This document shows positions 23,769 to 36,643 of a stretch of DNA of 64,000 bases, piece after piece. The stretch is from contig NC_133541.1 of assembly GCF_048773025.1 (NCBI RefSeq), positions 153,666,201-153,730,200 of the forward strand, written 5' to 3'. Numbering within the stretch: position 1 is the stretch's first letter; each line of letters opens with the position of its first letter. The DNA is from Camelus bactrianus (Eukaryota; Chordata; Mammalia; Artiodactyla; Camelidae). Under the pieces are notes generated by a model. It was not told the origin of the DNA and searched no databases. It saw only the letters and a program-made list of their open reading frames with translations. The position numbers and the translations under genes were made by a program.

Positions 23769-26700
23769 TTGGTGCCTGTTGTGTCCAATAGACATCTCAT
23801 TTTCATAGGTACCTTCACCGTAATATTCCGTGTTCCGAAAACGGTCCATGCAGCACGGATTCAACAAATATTCACTGCTGAGTTCTTAGCATGTGAATTA
23901 CACATCTTTAACAACCCGTTGAAGACATATTGTCACCTTAAAGCTTTTACTCAGATTTTGCAGCGTTTTCATAACAACAGTTTCCAAACTGAGGCAGATG
24001 TTTCAGTAAAATGCTCCTGGAGCGTGTTCTAATCAATAGATATGTAATTTATATAGTTTCAGTCACCGTGACAGTCCATGTTCCGAACGTGCTACACACA
24101 TCATGGATTTGACAAACATTCTTAATGAGTTGTGTACATGTCTGTTACACAACTTTCATCCACCATACAAGGCATATTGACACCTAGAAACATTAACACT
24201 GATTTCGCAGATATATCCTAATAGCAGTAACGAAAATCAGGCAGTTCCAAAGGAAAAAATATTTGGAGCGTGTTCTACCCAATGGATATGTAATTTACAT
24301 CGATACTCCTGCTGTGAACTTACGTGTTTCGAACATGCTACATGCAGAAAAGTTTCGACAAAAATACACTACAGAGTTGTTTGCATGTGGATTAAAGTAC
24401 TTTCTCAGTATATAAGGCCTATAGATGCATAGAAGCATTTTCTGTGATTTCACAGAGTTTTCCAAATGCCAGTTTCGAAAATGAGGCAGATTTCACAGCA
24501 AAAATCTCTTGGAGCGTGTTCTAACTAATAGACATGTAATTTACATGGATAAGCTCACCATCAATTTCCATGTTCCGAACACGCTACATGCATCTTGGAT
24601 GTGACATATATTCACTACAGAGTTGTTAGCAAGTGGATTACAGCACTTTCATCCACCATAAAAACCTTAATGACACTTTGAAGAATTTTCTCAGATTTCA
24701 CACGTGAGTTTGAACGCCAGTTTTGAAAATCAGGCAGATTTGGCAGAAAAATGCTCTTGGAGCCAGTTCTACCCAAAAGATAGGTAATTTCCCTACTTCC
24801 AATCACCGTGACATTCCGTGTTCTGAACACGTTACATGCACCACGGATTCAAAAAACATTCTTTAATGAGTTGTGTACATGTGTATTAACGTACTTCAAT
24901 CCACCATACACTGCATATTTATACATAGAAATTTTATTCTGATTTAGTAGTGTTCTCCTAATGTCAGTCTCTAAAATCATGCAGTTTCCACAGAAAAATC
25001 CTCTTGGAGCGAGCTCTACCCAATAGACATGCAATTTACATAGAACCCGTCATCGTGAAATTCCGTGTTCCGAAAAAGCTACATGCATCACGGATTCGCA
25101 AATATTCACTACAGAGTTGTTAGCATAAGGATTACCGAACTTTCATCCACCATAAAAGCCATGTTGACAATTTGAAGCATTTTCTCACATTTCGAAAGTT
25201 TTTCCTAATGCCAGTTTTGAAAAGGAGGCAGATTTAGCAGAAAAATTCTCGTGGAGCGAGTATTTCCCAATAGAAATGTAATTTACATAGTTTCCCTCAC
25301 AGTGACATTCCATTTTCAGAACACGCTACATGCATCAAGGTTTCAACAAACTTTCTCGAATGAGTTGTGAACATGTAGATTACAGAACTTTCATCCACCA
25401 TACATGGCATATTTACCACTAGAAACATTAACTCTGAATTTGCAGCTTTTTCCTAATGCCAGTTTGGAAAATCAGGCCGTTTTCTCAGGGAAAAATATTT
25501 GGAGCGAATTCTAACCAATAGGTGTGTAATTTACATAGATTCCATCGCCGGGATTTTCCGTGATACGATCCCACTGCATGCATAATGCTTTCTAAAAATA
25601 TTCACCACAGATTTGTTTGCATGTGGTTTTACGATCTTGCATCACAATAAAAGCATATTGACACTTTGAATAATTTTCCCAGATTTTGCAGAGATTTTCA
25701 AACGCCAGGTACATAAATGAGGCAGATTTCTCAGAAAAAACTCTTAGAGCAAATTCTACCCAAGAGACATGTATTTTATATAGATTGGCTCACCGTGATA
25801 TTCTGTGTTCCGAACACACTTCACATATCTCGGATTCGACAAATATTCACTACAGAGTAGTTAGCATGCGGATTACCGAACTTTCATCCACCATAAAAGG
25901 CAGATGTACACCGAGAATCTAGAAATCTGGGTTCGCAGATATTTCCTAAAACCAGGTTTGAAAATCAGGCCGATTTCTCAGGAAAAATCTCTTGGAGTGA
26001 TTTCCAACCAAGGGAAATGTAATTTACATAAATTCCCTGACCGTGAAATTCCGTGTTCCGAACATGTTACATGCATAAAGGATTCGACAAACAATCACTA
26101 CAAATTTGGTAGCATGTGGATTAACGAACTTTCATCACAATACATTGAATATTGATTCTTAGAAGTATTTTCTCAGATTTTGCAGCGTTTTCTAAACGCC
26201 AGGTTTAAAAATGACGAAGTTTTCACAGAAAAACACTCTCGGAGCGAGTTCTATCCAATAGAGAAATAATTTACATTTTTTCAATCACCGTGAAATTCCA
26301 CGTTCTGAACACGTAATATGCATCACGGATTAGAAAAAGATTCTTTAATGTGTTGTGAATATGTGTATTACTGAACTTTCTTGCAACATAATGGCACACT
26401 TACACCTGCAAATATTTACTCCTTTTTTGCAGCTTTTTCCAAACTTCAGATTCGATAATCATGCAATTTTCGCAGAAAAATTCTCTTCTAGGTGATTCTA
26501 CTCAATAGAATTGTAATTTACATAGTTTCATTAACGTGAAATTCCATTTTCCAAAAGCGCTACATGAATCACGGTTTAAAAAATGATTACTACACTGTTA
26601 TTAACATGTGGATTACCGGACTTTCATTCACCAGTCAAGGCATATTGACACTTAGAAGCATTTTCTCAGTTTTCACAGGGTTCTCCTAATGGCAGTTTTC

Positions 26701-27225
26701 AAAATGAGGCACATTTCGCAAAAAAATTCTCTTCAAGCGAGTTCTACCCAATAGACATGTAATTTACATTGTTACCTACACTATGACATTCCGTATTCCG
26801 AACACTTTACATGCATCACGAGTTCGACAAACATTCTTTAATGAGTGTGAGCATGTGGATTACAGAACTTTCATCCACCATACAAGACATATTTACACCT
26901 AGAAATAGTTATTTTGATTTTCCAGGTTTTTCCTATCATCCAGTTTCGAAAATCATGAAATTTTCACAGAAACATTCAATTCAAGCGAGTTCTATCCAGC
27001 AGAATTGTTATTTTCAGAGCTTCACTCACCGAGACATTCCGTGTTCTGAAAACGTTACATACATCACGGCTTCAACAAACATTATTTAATGACCATGAGC
27101 ATGTGGATTACCGATTTTTGAACCACAGTACAAGGCATATTTACACCTAGAAACATTTACTTAGATTTCGCCGATTTTCCGAACGTCAGTTACGAAAATG
27201 AGGCAGTTTTCGCAGCAAAATTCTC
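23769..27225 (+). repeat. HOR unit, 14 monomers (full, interleaved among 11-mers)
   Basis: Order m1 to m14 with m11 to m13 present (near 26238 to 26980). It carries the long m2 allele. From 24571 it lies in copy 1 of the 6,175-bp duplication. Confidence 0.89.
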
Positions 27226-30200
27226 TTGGTGCATGTTCTATCCAATAGACATCTCATTTTCATAGATACCTTCACCGTAACATTCCGTGTTCCGAAAACG
27301 GTCCATGCACCACGAATTCAACAAATATTCACTTCTGAATTCTTAGCATGTGAATTACACTTCTTTAACAACCCGTTGAAGACATATTGTCACCTTAAAG
27401 TTTTACTCAGATTTTGCAGCGTTTTCATAACACCAGTTTCCAAACTGAGGCAGATTTTTCAGTAAAATGCTCCTGGAGCGTGTTCTAACCAATAGATATG
27501 TAATTTATATAGTCTTCGTCACCGTGACAGTCCATTTTCTGAACGCGCTACACACATCACGGATTTGACAAACATTCTTAATGAGTTGTGTACATGTGTG
27601 TTACAGAACATTCATCCACCATACAAGGCATATTGACACCTAGAAACATTAACACTGAGTTCGCAGATATTTCCTAATAGCAGTTTCGAAAATCAGGCAG
27701 TTTTCAAAGGAAGAAACTGTTGGAGCGATTTCTACCCAATACATATGTAAATTACATAGATTCTCTCGCTGTGAATTTACGTGTTTCGAACATGCTACAT
27801 GCAGATAAGCTTCGAAAAAAATACACTACAGTGTTTTTTGCATGTGGATTACAAGACTTTCACAATATAAAAGGCATATAGTTGCTTAGAAGCATTTTCT
27901 GTGATTTCACAGAGTTTTCCAAACCCCAGTTTCGAAAATGAGGCCGATTTCACGGCAAAAACCTCTTGGAGCGGGTTCTAACCAATAGACATGTAATTTA
28001 CATGGATTCGCTCACCGTCAAATTCCGTGTTCCGAACACGCTACATGCATCTCGGATGCGACAAATATTCACTTCAGAGTTGTTAGCAAGTGGATGACAG
28101 CACTTTCATCCACCATACAAGGCTTACTGACACTTTGAAGAATTTTCTCAGATTTCACACTTTAGTTTGAAAGCCAGTTTTGAAAATGAGGCAGATTTGG
28201 CAGAAAAATGCTCTTGGAGCCAGTTCTACCCAAAAGATAGGTAATTTCCCTACTTTCAATCACCGTGACATTCCATGTTCTGAACACGTTACATGCACCA
28301 CGGATTCAAAAAACATTCTTTAATGAGTTGTGAACATGTGTATTAACGAACTATAATACACCTTACAGTGCATATTTATACATAGAAATTTTATTCTGAT
28401 TTAGTAGTGTTCTCCTAATGTCAGTCTCTAAAATCATGCAGTTTCCACATAAAAGTCCACTTGGAGCGAGTTGTACCCAATAGACATGCAATTTACATAA
28501 AACCCGTCATCGTGAAATTCCGTGTTCCGAACACGCTACAGGCATCACGGATTCGAAAAATATTCACTACAGAGTTGTTACCATGTGGATTACCGAACTT
28601 TCATCCACCATAAAAGCCATGTTGACAATTTGAAGCATTTTCTCAAATTTCGAAAGATTTTCCTAATGCCAGTTTTGAAAAGGAGGCAGATTTAGCAGAA
28701 AAATACTCGTGGAGCGAGTACTTCCCAATAGAGTTGTAATTTACATAGTTCCCCTCACAGTGACATTCCATTTTCCGAACACGCTACATGCATCAAGGTT
28801 TCAACAAACTTTCTCGAATGAGTTGTGAACATGTAGATTACAGAACTTTCATCCACCATACATGGCATATTTACAACTAGAAAGATTAACTCTGAATTTG
28901 CAGCTTTTTTCCTAATGCCAGTTTGGAAAATCAGGCCATTTTATCAGGGAAAATTTTTTGGAGCGAATTCTAACCAATAGGTGTGTAATTTACATAGATT
29001 CCATCGCCGGGATTTTCCGTGATACGAACCCACTGCATGCATAATGCTTTCGAAAAATATTCATGACAGATTTGTTTGCATGTTGTTTTACGATCTTGCA
29101 TCAAAATACAAGGCATATAGACACTTTGAAGCATTTTCTCTGACTTTGCAGAGATTTTCAAACGCCAGGTTCAAAAATGAGGCAGATTTCTCAGAAAAAA
29201 CTCTTAGAGCAAATTCTACCCAAGAGATATGTATTTTACATAGATTGGCTCACCGTGATTTTCTGTGTCCGAACACACTTCATTTATATCGGATTCGACA
29301 AATACTCTCTACAGACTAGTTAGCATGCGGATTACCGAACTTTCATTCACCATAAAAGGCAGATGTACACCGAGAATCCAGCAATAAAGGTTCGGAGGTT
29401 TTTCATAACGCCAGTTTCAAAAATCAGGACGATTTCTCAGGAAAAACCTCTTGGACTGATTTCTAACCAAGGGAAATGTAATTTACATAAATTCCCTGGC
29501 TGTGAATTTCCGTGTTACGAACATGTTACATGCATAAAGGACTCGACAAATATTCACTACAAATTTGTTAGCATGTGGATTACCGAACTTTCATCCACCA
29601 TACAAGGCATATTTACACCTAGAAGTAGTTATTCTTTTTTCGCAGGTTTTTCCTAACATCCAGCTTCGAAAATCATGAAATTTTCACAGAAACATTCAAT
29701 TAAAGCGAGTTCTATCCAGCAGAATTTTTATTTTCAGAGCTTCACTCACCGAGACATTCCGTGTTCCGAAAACATTACATTCATCACAGCTGCGACAAAC
29801 ATTCTTTAAAGACCGTGAACATGTGGATTACCGATTTTTCAACCACAATACAAGGCATATTTACACCTAGAAATATTTACTTAGATTTCGCCGGTTTTCC
29901 TAACGTCAGTTACGAAAATCAGGCAGTTTTCGCAGAAAAATACTCTTGGTGCATGTTCTATCCAATAGACATCTCATTTTCATAGATACCTTCACCGTAA
30001 CATTCCGTGTTCCGAAAACGGTCCATGCACCACGGATTCAACAAATATTCACTTCTGAGTTCTTAGCATGTGAATTACACATCTTTAACAACCCGTTGAA
30101 GAGATATTGCCACCTTAAAGCTTTTACTCAGATTTTGCAGCGTTTTCATAACACCAGTTTCCAAACAGGCAGATTTTTCAGTAAAATGCTCCTGGAGTGT

Positions 30201-30468
30201 GTTCTAACCAATAGATATGTAATTTTATAGTTTGCATCACCATGACAGTCCATTTTCCGAACGCGCTACACACATCACGGATTTGACAAACATTCTTAAT
30301 GAGTTGTGTACATGTGTGTTACACAACTTTCATCCACCATACAAGGCATATTGACACCTAGAAACTTTAACACTGAGTTCGCAGATATTTCCTAAAAGCA
30401 TTTTCGAAAATCACGCAGTTTTCAAAGGAAAAAACTTTTGGAGCCTGTTCTACCCAATAGATATGTAA
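24294..30468 (+). repeat. 6,175-bp duplication, copy 1 (25 monomers)
   Basis: It comprises a 14-monomer and an 11-monomer unit offset to start in m3. From 24571 to 30468 I found no difference from 30746 to 36643 at any place compared: the stretches checked directly match, and all long frames give identical translations at exact 6,175-bp offsets. The first 277 bp (24294 to 24570) differ at several bases from the matching stretch of copy 2. Confidence 0.86.
27226..29945 (+). repeat. HOR unit, 11 monomers (m11 to m13 lost)
   Basis: Order: m1 to m9, m10/m13, m14. It carries the long m2 allele. The unit has private m10 variants (ATTTCCGTGTTACGAAC) that recur at 35.7, 38.4, 42.8 and 47.3 kb and so mark a lineage that later spread. 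Confidence 0.88.
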
Positions 30469-33400
30469 TTTACATCGATACTCCTGCTGTGAACTTACGT
30501 GTTTCGAACATGCTACATGCAGAAAATATTCGACAAAAATACACTACAGAGTTGTTTGCATGTGGATTACAGGACTTTCTCACTATAGAAGGCATATAGA
30601 TGCATAGAAGCATTTTCTGTGATTTCACAGAGTTTTCCAAATGCCAGTTTCGAAAATGAGGCAGATTTCACAGCAAAAATCTCTTGGAGCGGGTTCTAAC
30701 CAATAGACATGTAATTTACATGGATAAGCTCACCATCAATTTCCGTGTTCCGAACACGCTACATGCATCTTGGATGTGACATATATTCACTACAGAGTTG
30801 TTAGCAAGTGGATTACAGCACTTTCATCCACCATAAAAACCTTAATGACACTTTGAAGAATTTTCTCAGATTTCACACGTGAGTTTGAACGCCAGTTTTG
30901 AAAATCAGGCAGATTTGGCAGAAAAATGCTCTTGGAGCCAGTTCTACCCAAAAGATAGGTAATTTCCCTACTTCCAATCACCGTGACATTCCGTGTTCTG
31001 AACACGTTACATGCACCACGGATTCAAAAAACATTCTTTAATGAGTTGTGTACATGTGTATTAACGTACTTCAATCCACCATACACTGCATATTTATACA
31101 TAGAAATTTTATTCTGATTTAGTAGTGTTCTCCTAATGTCAGTCTCTAAAATCATGCAGTTTCCACAGAAAAATCCTCTTGGAGCGAGCTCTACCCAATA
31201 GACATGCAATTTACATAGAACCCGTCATCGTGAAATTCCGTGTTCCGAAAAAGCTACATGCATCACGGATTCGCAAATATTCACTACAGAGTTGTTAGCA
31301 TAAGGATTACCGAACTTTCATCCACCATAAAAGCCATGTTGACAATTTGAAGCATTTTCTCACATTTCGAAAGTTTTTCCTAATGCCAGTTTTGAAAAGG
31401 AGGCAGATTTAGCAGAAAAATTCTCGTGGAGCGAGTATTTCCCAATAGAAATGTAATTTACATAGTTTCCCTCACAGTGACATTCCATTTTCAGAACACG
31501 CTACATGCATCAAGGTTTCAACAAACTTTCTCGAATGAGTTGTGAACATGTAGATTACAGAACTTTCATCCACCATACATGGCATATTTACCACTAGAAA
31601 CATTAACTCTGAATTTGCAGCTTTTTCCTAATGCCAGTTTGGAAAATCAGGCCGTTTTCTCAGGGAAAAATATTTGGAGCGAATTCTAACCAATAGGTGT
31701 GTAATTTACATAGATTCCATCGCCGGGATTTTCCGTGATACGATCCCACTGCATGCATAATGCTTTCTAAAAATATTCACCACAGATTTGTTTGCATGTG
31801 GTTTTACGATCTTGCATCACAATAAAAGCATATTGACACTTTGAATAATTTTCCCAGATTTTGCAGAGATTTTCAAACGCCAGGTACATAAATGAGGCAG
31901 ATTTCTCAGAAAAAACTCTTAGAGCAAATTCTACCCAAGAGACATGTATTTTATATAGATTGGCTCACCGTGATATTCTGTGTTCCGAACACACTTCACA
32001 TATCTCGGATTCGACAAATATTCACTACAGAGTAGTTAGCATGCGGATTACCGAACTTTCATCCACCATAAAAGGCAGATGTACACCGAGAATCTAGAAA
32101 TCTGGGTTCGCAGATATTTCCTAAAACCAGGTTTGAAAATCAGGCCGATTTCTCAGGAAAAATCTCTTGGAGTGATTTCCAACCAAGGGAAATGTAATTT
32201 ACATAAATTCCCTGACCGTGAAATTCCGTGTTCCGAACATGTTACATGCATAAAGGATTCGACAAACAATCACTACAAATTTGGTAGCATGTGGATTAAC
32301 GAACTTTCATCACAATACATTGAATATTGATTCTTAGAAGTATTTTCTCAGATTTTGCAGCGTTTTCTAAACGCCAGGTTTAAAAATGACGAAGTTTTCA
32401 CAGAAAAACACTCTCGGAGCGAGTTCTATCCAATAGAGAAATAATTTACATTTTTTCAATCACCGTGAAATTCCACGTTCTGAACACGTAATATGCATCA
32501 CGGATTAGAAAAAGATTCTTTAATGTGTTGTGAATATGTGTATTACTGAACTTTCTTGCAACATAATGGCACACTTACACCTGCAAATATTTACTCCTTT
32601 TTTGCAGCTTTTTCCAAACTTCAGATTCGATAATCATGCAATTTTCGCAGAAAAATTCTCTTCTAGGTGATTCTACTCAATAGAATTGTAATTTACATAG
32701 TTTCATTAACGTGAAATTCCATTTTCCAAAAGCGCTACATGAATCACGGTTTAAAAAATGATTACTACACTGTTATTAACATGTGGATTACCGGACTTTC
32801 ATTCACCAGTCAAGGCATATTGACACTTAGAAGCATTTTCTCAGTTTTCACAGGGTTCTCCTAATGGCAGTTTTCAAAATGAGGCACATTTCGCAAAAAA
32901 ATTCTCTTCAAGCGAGTTCTACCCAATAGACATGTAATTTACATTGTTACCTACACTATGACATTCCGTATTCCGAACACTTTACATGCATCACGAGTTC
33001 GACAAACATTCTTTAATGAGTGTGAGCATGTGGATTACAGAACTTTCATCCACCATACAAGACATATTTACACCTAGAAATAGTTATTTTGATTTTCCAG
33101 GTTTTTCCTATCATCCAGTTTCGAAAATCATGAAATTTTCACAGAAACATTCAATTCAAGCGAGTTCTATCCAGCAGAATTGTTATTTTCAGAGCTTCAC
33201 TCACCGAGACATTCCGTGTTCTGAAAACGTTACATACATCACGGCTTCAACAAACATTATTTAATGACCATGAGCATGTGGATTACCGATTTTTGAACCA
33301 CAGTACAAGGCATATTTACACCTAGAAACATTTACTTAGATTTCGCCGATTTTCCGAACGTCAGTTACGAAAATGAGGCAGTTTTCGCAGCAAAATTCTC
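29946..33400 (+). repeat. HOR unit, 14 monomers, contains duplication junction
   Basis: Order m1 to m14. m1 and m2 belong to the right end of duplication copy 1, and m3 switches at 30468/30469 to the start of copy 2. It is nearly identical to the unit at 23769 beyond that point. Confidence 0.88.
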
Positions 33401-36400
33401 TTGGTGCATGTTCTATCCAATAGACATCTCATTTTCATAGATACCTTCACCGTAACATTCCGTGTTCCGAAAACGGTCCATGCACCACGAATTCAACAAA
33501 TATTCACTTCTGAATTCTTAGCATGTGAATTACACTTCTTTAACAACCCGTTGAAGACATATTGTCACCTTAAAGTTTTACTCAGATTTTGCAGCGTTTT
33601 CATAACACCAGTTTCCAAACTGAGGCAGATTTTTCAGTAAAATGCTCCTGGAGCGTGTTCTAACCAATAGATATGTAATTTATATAGTCTTCGTCACCGT
33701 GACAGTCCATTTTCTGAACGCGCTACACACATCACGGATTTGACAAACATTCTTAATGAGTTGTGTACATGTGTGTTACAGAACATTCATCCACCATACA
33801 AGGCATATTGACACCTAGAAACATTAACACTGAGTTCGCAGATATTTCCTAATAGCAGTTTCGAAAATCAGGCAGTTTTCAAAGGAAGAAACTGTTGGAG
33901 CGATTTCTACCCAATACATATGTAAATTACATAGATTCTCTCGCTGTGAATTTACGTGTTTCGAACATGCTACATGCAGATAAGCTTCGAAAAAAATACA
34001 CTACAGTGTTTTTTGCATGTGGATTACAAGACTTTCACAATATAAAAGGCATATAGTTGCTTAGAAGCATTTTCTGTGATTTCACAGAGTTTTCCAAACC
34101 CCAGTTTCGAAAATGAGGCCGATTTCACGGCAAAAACCTCTTGGAGCGGGTTCTAACCAATAGACATGTAATTTACATGGATTCGCTCACCGTCAAATTC
34201 CGTGTTCCGAACACGCTACATGCATCTCGGATGCGACAAATATTCACTTCAGAGTTGTTAGCAAGTGGATGACAGCACTTTCATCCACCATACAAGGCTT
34301 ACTGACACTTTGAAGAATTTTCTCAGATTTCACACTTTAGTTTGAAAGCCAGTTTTGAAAATGAGGCAGATTTGGCAGAAAAATGCTCTTGGAGCCAGTT
34401 CTACCCAAAAGATAGGTAATTTCCCTACTTTCAATCACCGTGACATTCCATGTTCTGAACACGTTACATGCACCACGGATTCAAAAAACATTCTTTAATG
34501 AGTTGTGAACATGTGTATTAACGAACTATAATACACCTTACAGTGCATATTTATACATAGAAATTTTATTCTGATTTAGTAGTGTTCTCCTAATGTCAGT
34601 CTCTAAAATCATGCAGTTTCCACATAAAAGTCCACTTGGAGCGAGTTGTACCCAATAGACATGCAATTTACATAAAACCCGTCATCGTGAAATTCCGTGT
34701 TCCGAACACGCTACAGGCATCACGGATTCGAAAAATATTCACTACAGAGTTGTTACCATGTGGATTACCGAACTTTCATCCACCATAAAAGCCATGTTGA
34801 CAATTTGAAGCATTTTCTCAAATTTCGAAAGATTTTCCTAATGCCAGTTTTGAAAAGGAGGCAGATTTAGCAGAAAAATACTCGTGGAGCGAGTACTTCC
34901 CAATAGAGTTGTAATTTACATAGTTCCCCTCACAGTGACATTCCATTTTCCGAACACGCTACATGCATCAAGGTTTCAACAAACTTTCTCGAATGAGTTG
35001 TGAACATGTAGATTACAGAACTTTCATCCACCATACATGGCATATTTACAACTAGAAAGATTAACTCTGAATTTGCAGCTTTTTTCCTAATGCCAGTTTG
35101 GAAAATCAGGCCATTTTATCAGGGAAAATTTTTTGGAGCGAATTCTAACCAATAGGTGTGTAATTTACATAGATTCCATCGCCGGGATTTTCCGTGATAC
35201 GAACCCACTGCATGCATAATGCTTTCGAAAAATATTCATGACAGATTTGTTTGCATGTTGTTTTACGATCTTGCATCAAAATACAAGGCATATAGACACT
35301 TTGAAGCATTTTCTCTGACTTTGCAGAGATTTTCAAACGCCAGGTTCAAAAATGAGGCAGATTTCTCAGAAAAAACTCTTAGAGCAAATTCTACCCAAGA
35401 GATATGTATTTTACATAGATTGGCTCACCGTGATTTTCTGTGTCCGAACACACTTCATTTATATCGGATTCGACAAATACTCTCTACAGACTAGTTAGCA
35501 TGCGGATTACCGAACTTTCATTCACCATAAAAGGCAGATGTACACCGAGAATCCAGCAATAAAGGTTCGGAGGTTTTTCATAACGCCAGTTTCAAAAATC
35601 AGGACGATTTCTCAGGAAAAACCTCTTGGACTGATTTCTAACCAAGGGAAATGTAATTTACATAAATTCCCTGGCTGTGAATTTCCGTGTTACGAACATG
35701 TTACATGCATAAAGGACTCGACAAATATTCACTACAAATTTGTTAGCATGTGGATTACCGAACTTTCATCCACCATACAAGGCATATTTACACCTAGAAG
35801 TAGTTATTCTTTTTTCGCAGGTTTTTCCTAACATCCAGCTTCGAAAATCATGAAATTTTCACAGAAACATTCAATTAAAGCGAGTTCTATCCAGCAGAAT
35901 TTTTATTTTCAGAGCTTCACTCACCGAGACATTCCGTGTTCCGAAAACATTACATTCATCACAGCTGCGACAAACATTCTTTAAAGACCGTGAACATGTG
36001 GATTACCGATTTTTCAACCACAATACAAGGCATATTTACACCTAGAAATATTTACTTAGATTTCGCCGGTTTTCCTAACGTCAGTTACGAAAATCAGGCA
36101 GTTTTCGCAGAAAAATACTCTTGGTGCATGTTCTATCCAATAGACATCTCATTTTCATAGATACCTTCACCGTAACATTCCGTGTTCCGAAAACGGTCCA
36201 TGCACCACGGATTCAACAAATATTCACTTCTGAGTTCTTAGCATGTGAATTACACATCTTTAACAACCCGTTGAAGAGATATTGCCACCTTAAAGCTTTT
36301 ACTCAGATTTTGCAGCGTTTTCATAACACCAGTTTCCAAACAGGCAGATTTTTCAGTAAAATGCTCCTGGAGTGTGTTCTAACCAATAGATATGTAATTT

Positions 36401-36643
36401 TATAGTTTGCATCACCATGACAGTCCATTTTCCGAACGCGCTACACACATCACGGATTTGACAAACATTCTTAATGAGTTGTGTACATGTGTGTTACACA
36501 ACTTTCATCCACCATACAAGGCATATTGACACCTAGAAACTTTAACACTGAGTTCGCAGATATTTCCTAAAAGCATTTTCGAAAATCACGCAGTTTTCAA
36601 AGGAAAAAACTTTTGGAGCCTGTTCTACCCAATAGATATGTAA
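30469..36643 (+). repeat. 6,175-bp duplication, copy 2 (25 monomers)
   Basis: Tandem second copy of 24294 to 30468. The copies meet in register inside m3: sequence up to GATATGTAA at 30468 matches 36643, and the following TTTACATCGATACTCC matches 24294 onward. At 36644 the sequence leaves the repeat with the more common ATTACATAGATTCTCCC form of m3. Confidence 0.86.
33401..36120 (+). repeat. HOR unit, 11 monomers (copy of the unit at 27226)
   Basis: Order: m1 to m9, m10/m13, m14. It lies wholly inside duplication copy 2 and matches the unit 6,175 bp to its left wherever checked. Confidence 0.88.

Noticed and set aside
24615-25034. Minus-strand frames of 60 to 113 codons (also at 4409, 8162, 20074, 21528, 28970, 30790)
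   Set aside because: Chance frames in A+T-rich satellite. They disappear in other copies of the same monomer types, and there is no promoter or polyadenylation context distinguishable from the repeat background.
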